Assembly: GCA_041750975.1 (NCBI GenBank)
Contig: JBGSYN010000172.1
Span: 1 to 26,356, forward strand
DNA length: 26,356 bases
Source of the DNA: JBGSYN01 sp041750975
GTDB taxonomy: Bacteria > Pseudomonadota > Alphaproteobacteria > Geminicoccales > Geminicoccaceae
Reading direction: 5' to 3'
The position numbers and the translations under genes were made by a program. Shown piece by piece: positions 25,024-26,356 of the stretch; the first letter of the stretch is position 1, and each line of letters opens with the position of its first letter. The notes beneath the pieces were generated by a model, which made no database searches, was not told where the DNA came from, and worked only from the letters and a program-made list of their open reading frames with translations.

Positions 25024-25481
25024 GCGTCGGTGCCTGCCGCGAGCTCGATCGCGCGCAACACCCGGGAATGTGCACCGCAGCGGCAGAGATGGCGGGACAA
25101 GGCGTCGAGGATCGTCTGCCGATCCGGGACCTCGTGTCTTTCGAGCAGGGCCGCCGCGGCGACGACCAGACCGGCGGTGCAATAGCCGCACTGCGCGGCA
25201 CTTGTCTCAATGAACGCCGCCTGAACCCGCGCGCCGATTTCGGTTTCACCGAGCGCTTCGACGGTCGTAATGATGCTGCCCTCGAACGCAGCGGCCGGCG
25301 TCACGCAGCTCATCACTGCCTCGCCGTCCGCGATCACGGCGCAGGCGCCACATTGCTCAAGACCGCACGCAAGCTTGGCGCCCTTCAGCTTGAGCTCGTC
25401 GCGGAGCACATAAAGGAGCGGTGTCTCGGGGTCCGACGCAATCGCCCGATCTTCCCCGTTGATCCGCAATGTCAGACCCAT
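25020..25481 (-). CDS. [2Fe-2S] small subunit of molybdenum hydroxylase (IorA-like)
   Basis: The product is 153 residues starting at ATG 25481 behind GGAGG. The N-terminal plant-type ferredoxin domain carries C39, C44, C47 and C59 (LACGLEQCGACAV ... MSCV). The C-terminal four-helix domain carries C98, C101, C133 and C135 (AAQCGYCTAGLVV ... RHLCRCG). These bind the two [2Fe-2S] clusters that pass electrons from the molybdenum site. Length and motifs match IorA-type subunits. With no FAD subunit beside it, the electron acceptor is probably a cytochrome or other separate carrier. It is the first gene of the minus-strand operon and is translationally coupled to the large subunit. Confidence 0.93.
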   Translation of the reverse strand: MGLTLRINGEDRAIASDPETPLLYVLRDELKLKGAKLACGLEQCGACAVIADGEAVMSCVTPAAAFEGSIITTVEALGETEIGARVQAAFIETSAAQCGYCTAGLVVAAAALLERHEVPDRQTILDALSRHLCRCGAHSRVLRAIELAAGTDA

Positions 25482-25840
25482 CCCGTCAACCTCCGATACC
25501 CCGCATCGACGTGGACGCGGTTCGATCAGCCAATTTTAGGCAGAGTAGCGCCCAATTGACGGATGCGCCAACCTAACGAGAGCGCAGCCGAATTCATCCG
25601 GGCGGCCATAAACGTTGCGCCCTTCGAGGGTCGCAAGACCGCAGGTGTCAGGACGATCGGAAGAACCAGATCATCTTTTGGCACCCATCTATGCTTGGCG
25701 GGCCATGTTCGATAAGAACGCGAAACATGTTTTCGCTATACCACTACGATGATTCGGGAAATGGCCGGTGACGGATTGGAGCCTTAAGTGACACTGTCTA
25801 CCGGCCGCAAACGCCTCGTTGATAGCGCTTGGAATCAACG
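25482..25840. other. Gene-free region upstream of the molybdenum-enzyme operon
   Basis: No supported gene is seen. AAACATGTTT near 25723-25732 is a perfect 10-bp dyad with GCG/CGC just outside, offset by one base, and could be an operator. TAGCG/CGCTA near 25823-25843 forms a small hairpin just past the end of the chimeric ORF on the minus strand. A 50-codon open frame from ATG 25562 has no recognisable homology. Confidence 0.3.
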
Positions 25841-26356
25841 CTACGGCATGGGGGTATTTGGCCATTCTTCAGTAACTACAGCCTGAACTCCTCGCTCGAG
25901 GTATGTGGAAAGCACGACATAACTCTTGGTACCTCGGACGCCCGGCAGAACGTAAATTTGCGACAACAACTGTTCCAAGGCGTGAGCGCTTGCGGTCCTG
26001 ACCTTCATGATCACACAGGTGTCGGCGGCATTAGCTGCACCCTCCAGCAACTCGGATGTGCGGTCCACCAGAGCCTCGATCAAACCCACCAAGGCGCTCG
26101 TGCTCGTGGGTTTGCTGTTTGCACGCCGAATCTCGGAAGCGCAGAGGTCGAACGCACGGCTTTGTTCATATCGAACGGTGACGAGGGTGTCGTGCTTGAG
26201 GATGAAGGCCACGTTAATGGTCTGAGGCAGCGGCGTCTCTCCATGCACGACGATCTGCGCCGCCATGAACGTGGCGCCGTCCTCGCGATAGAGTCTGCTG
26301 GACGGCTCGTTTTTCCTGATGTCCTCCTGGGTCGGAACGTCAATGCCGAGTGCGTT
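25841..26356 (-). pseudogene. In-frame chimera: CorA N-terminal fragment joined to Lrp/AsnC effector domain
   Basis: The frame is open from the window edge (26356) to the TAG at 25841, giving 171 visible residues; the start lies outside. Visible residues 1-105 read like the cytoplasmic N-terminal domain of the CorA magnesium channel: ALGIDVPTQEDIRKNEPSSRLYREDGATFMAAQ, then INVAFILKHDTLVTVRYEQSRAFDLCASE and LVGLIEALVDRTSELLE. From about 113 the sequence is an Lrp/AsnC C-terminal RAM domain: CVIMKVRTASAHALEQLL, LPGVRGTKSYVVLSTYLERGVQA, and a short tail. The CorA membrane helices with the GMN motif and the Lrp helix-turn-helix are both missing, so neither parent function should remain. The join falls near 26017-26041. 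Most likely a deletion fused a corA gene to a downstream asnC-type gene on the same strand; an assembly join is also possible. Confidence 0.72.

Noticed and set aside
22216..25185. A 989-codon open frame on the plus strand
   Set aside because: It is antisense to the esterase and molybdenum large-subunit genes, whose motifs are unmistakable. Its product has no recognisable domain and is typical of GC-rich shadow frames.
25562..25714. A 50-codon open frame upstream of the molybdenum-enzyme operon
   Set aside because: It has no clear ribosome site and no recognisable homology.

Overview
This window looks like a piece of an alphaproteobacterial chromosome, probably from the Rhodospirillales or Hyphomicrobiales side. 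The reasons are high GC with strong GC3 coding bias, a polyol transport operon in the smoEFGKS gene order known from Rhodobacter-type bacteria, several CUT1 sugar ABC genes plus a TRAP transporter, and a hypothetical protein of the 'TPEGKARSSMNALKHGL' type. The taxonomic call is inference; no rRNA or marker gene is present.

Layout. (1) 1-805: the 5' part of an IS630-family transposase cut by the window edge, followed by about 400 bp of AT-richer DNA. (2) 1209-3471: a small three-helix membrane protein, an EamA/DMT exporter broken by one frameshift, and a chloroperoxidase-like alpha/beta hydrolase. Its stop codon lies inside a perfect 22-23 bp inverted repeat, and a second related inverted repeat follows. 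(3) 3718-4863: a stand-alone MetE-core protein (methionine synthase II-like). (4) 4876-9978, minus strand: a five-gene polyol operon (binding protein, two permeases, ATPase, SDR dehydrogenase). (5) 10229-16176, plus strand, divergent from (4): a Gts-like glucose/mannose-type ABC operon with two tandem paralogous binding-protein genes, each with its own promoter-like leader and a 3' hairpin, then two permeases and an ATPase. A secreted EndA/NucM-type nuclease trails it. (6) 16914-17684: a hypothetical protein with a repeated CTNE tail. (7) 18055-20934: a DctP-DctQ-DctM TRAP operon with TTG starts on the two permease genes. (8) 21180-21947: a Stf0-type sulfotransferase. (9) 22051-25481, minus strand: a two-subunit IorAB-type molybdenum hydroxylase coupled to an esterase. 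(10) 25841-26356: an in-frame chimera of a CorA N-terminal fragment and an Lrp/AsnC effector-binding domain, cut by the window edge.

Most of the window is a nutrient-uptake island: polyols in through the Smo-like system and oxidised by the adjacent SDR, sugars in through the Gts-like system with two alternative binding proteins, and an unidentified (often carboxylate) ligand through the TRAP system. No transcription factor is encoded beside these operons, yet the 250-bp divergent control region holds three dyads, one a perfect 21-bp palindrome over a TTGATC/TATGAT promoter. The oddest items are the CorA-Lrp chimera, the paired TAGTGG inverted repeats at 3469-3586, and the duplicated binding-protein genes with matching promoters but different operators. 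I did not find a clearly new multi-gene defence or mobile system.
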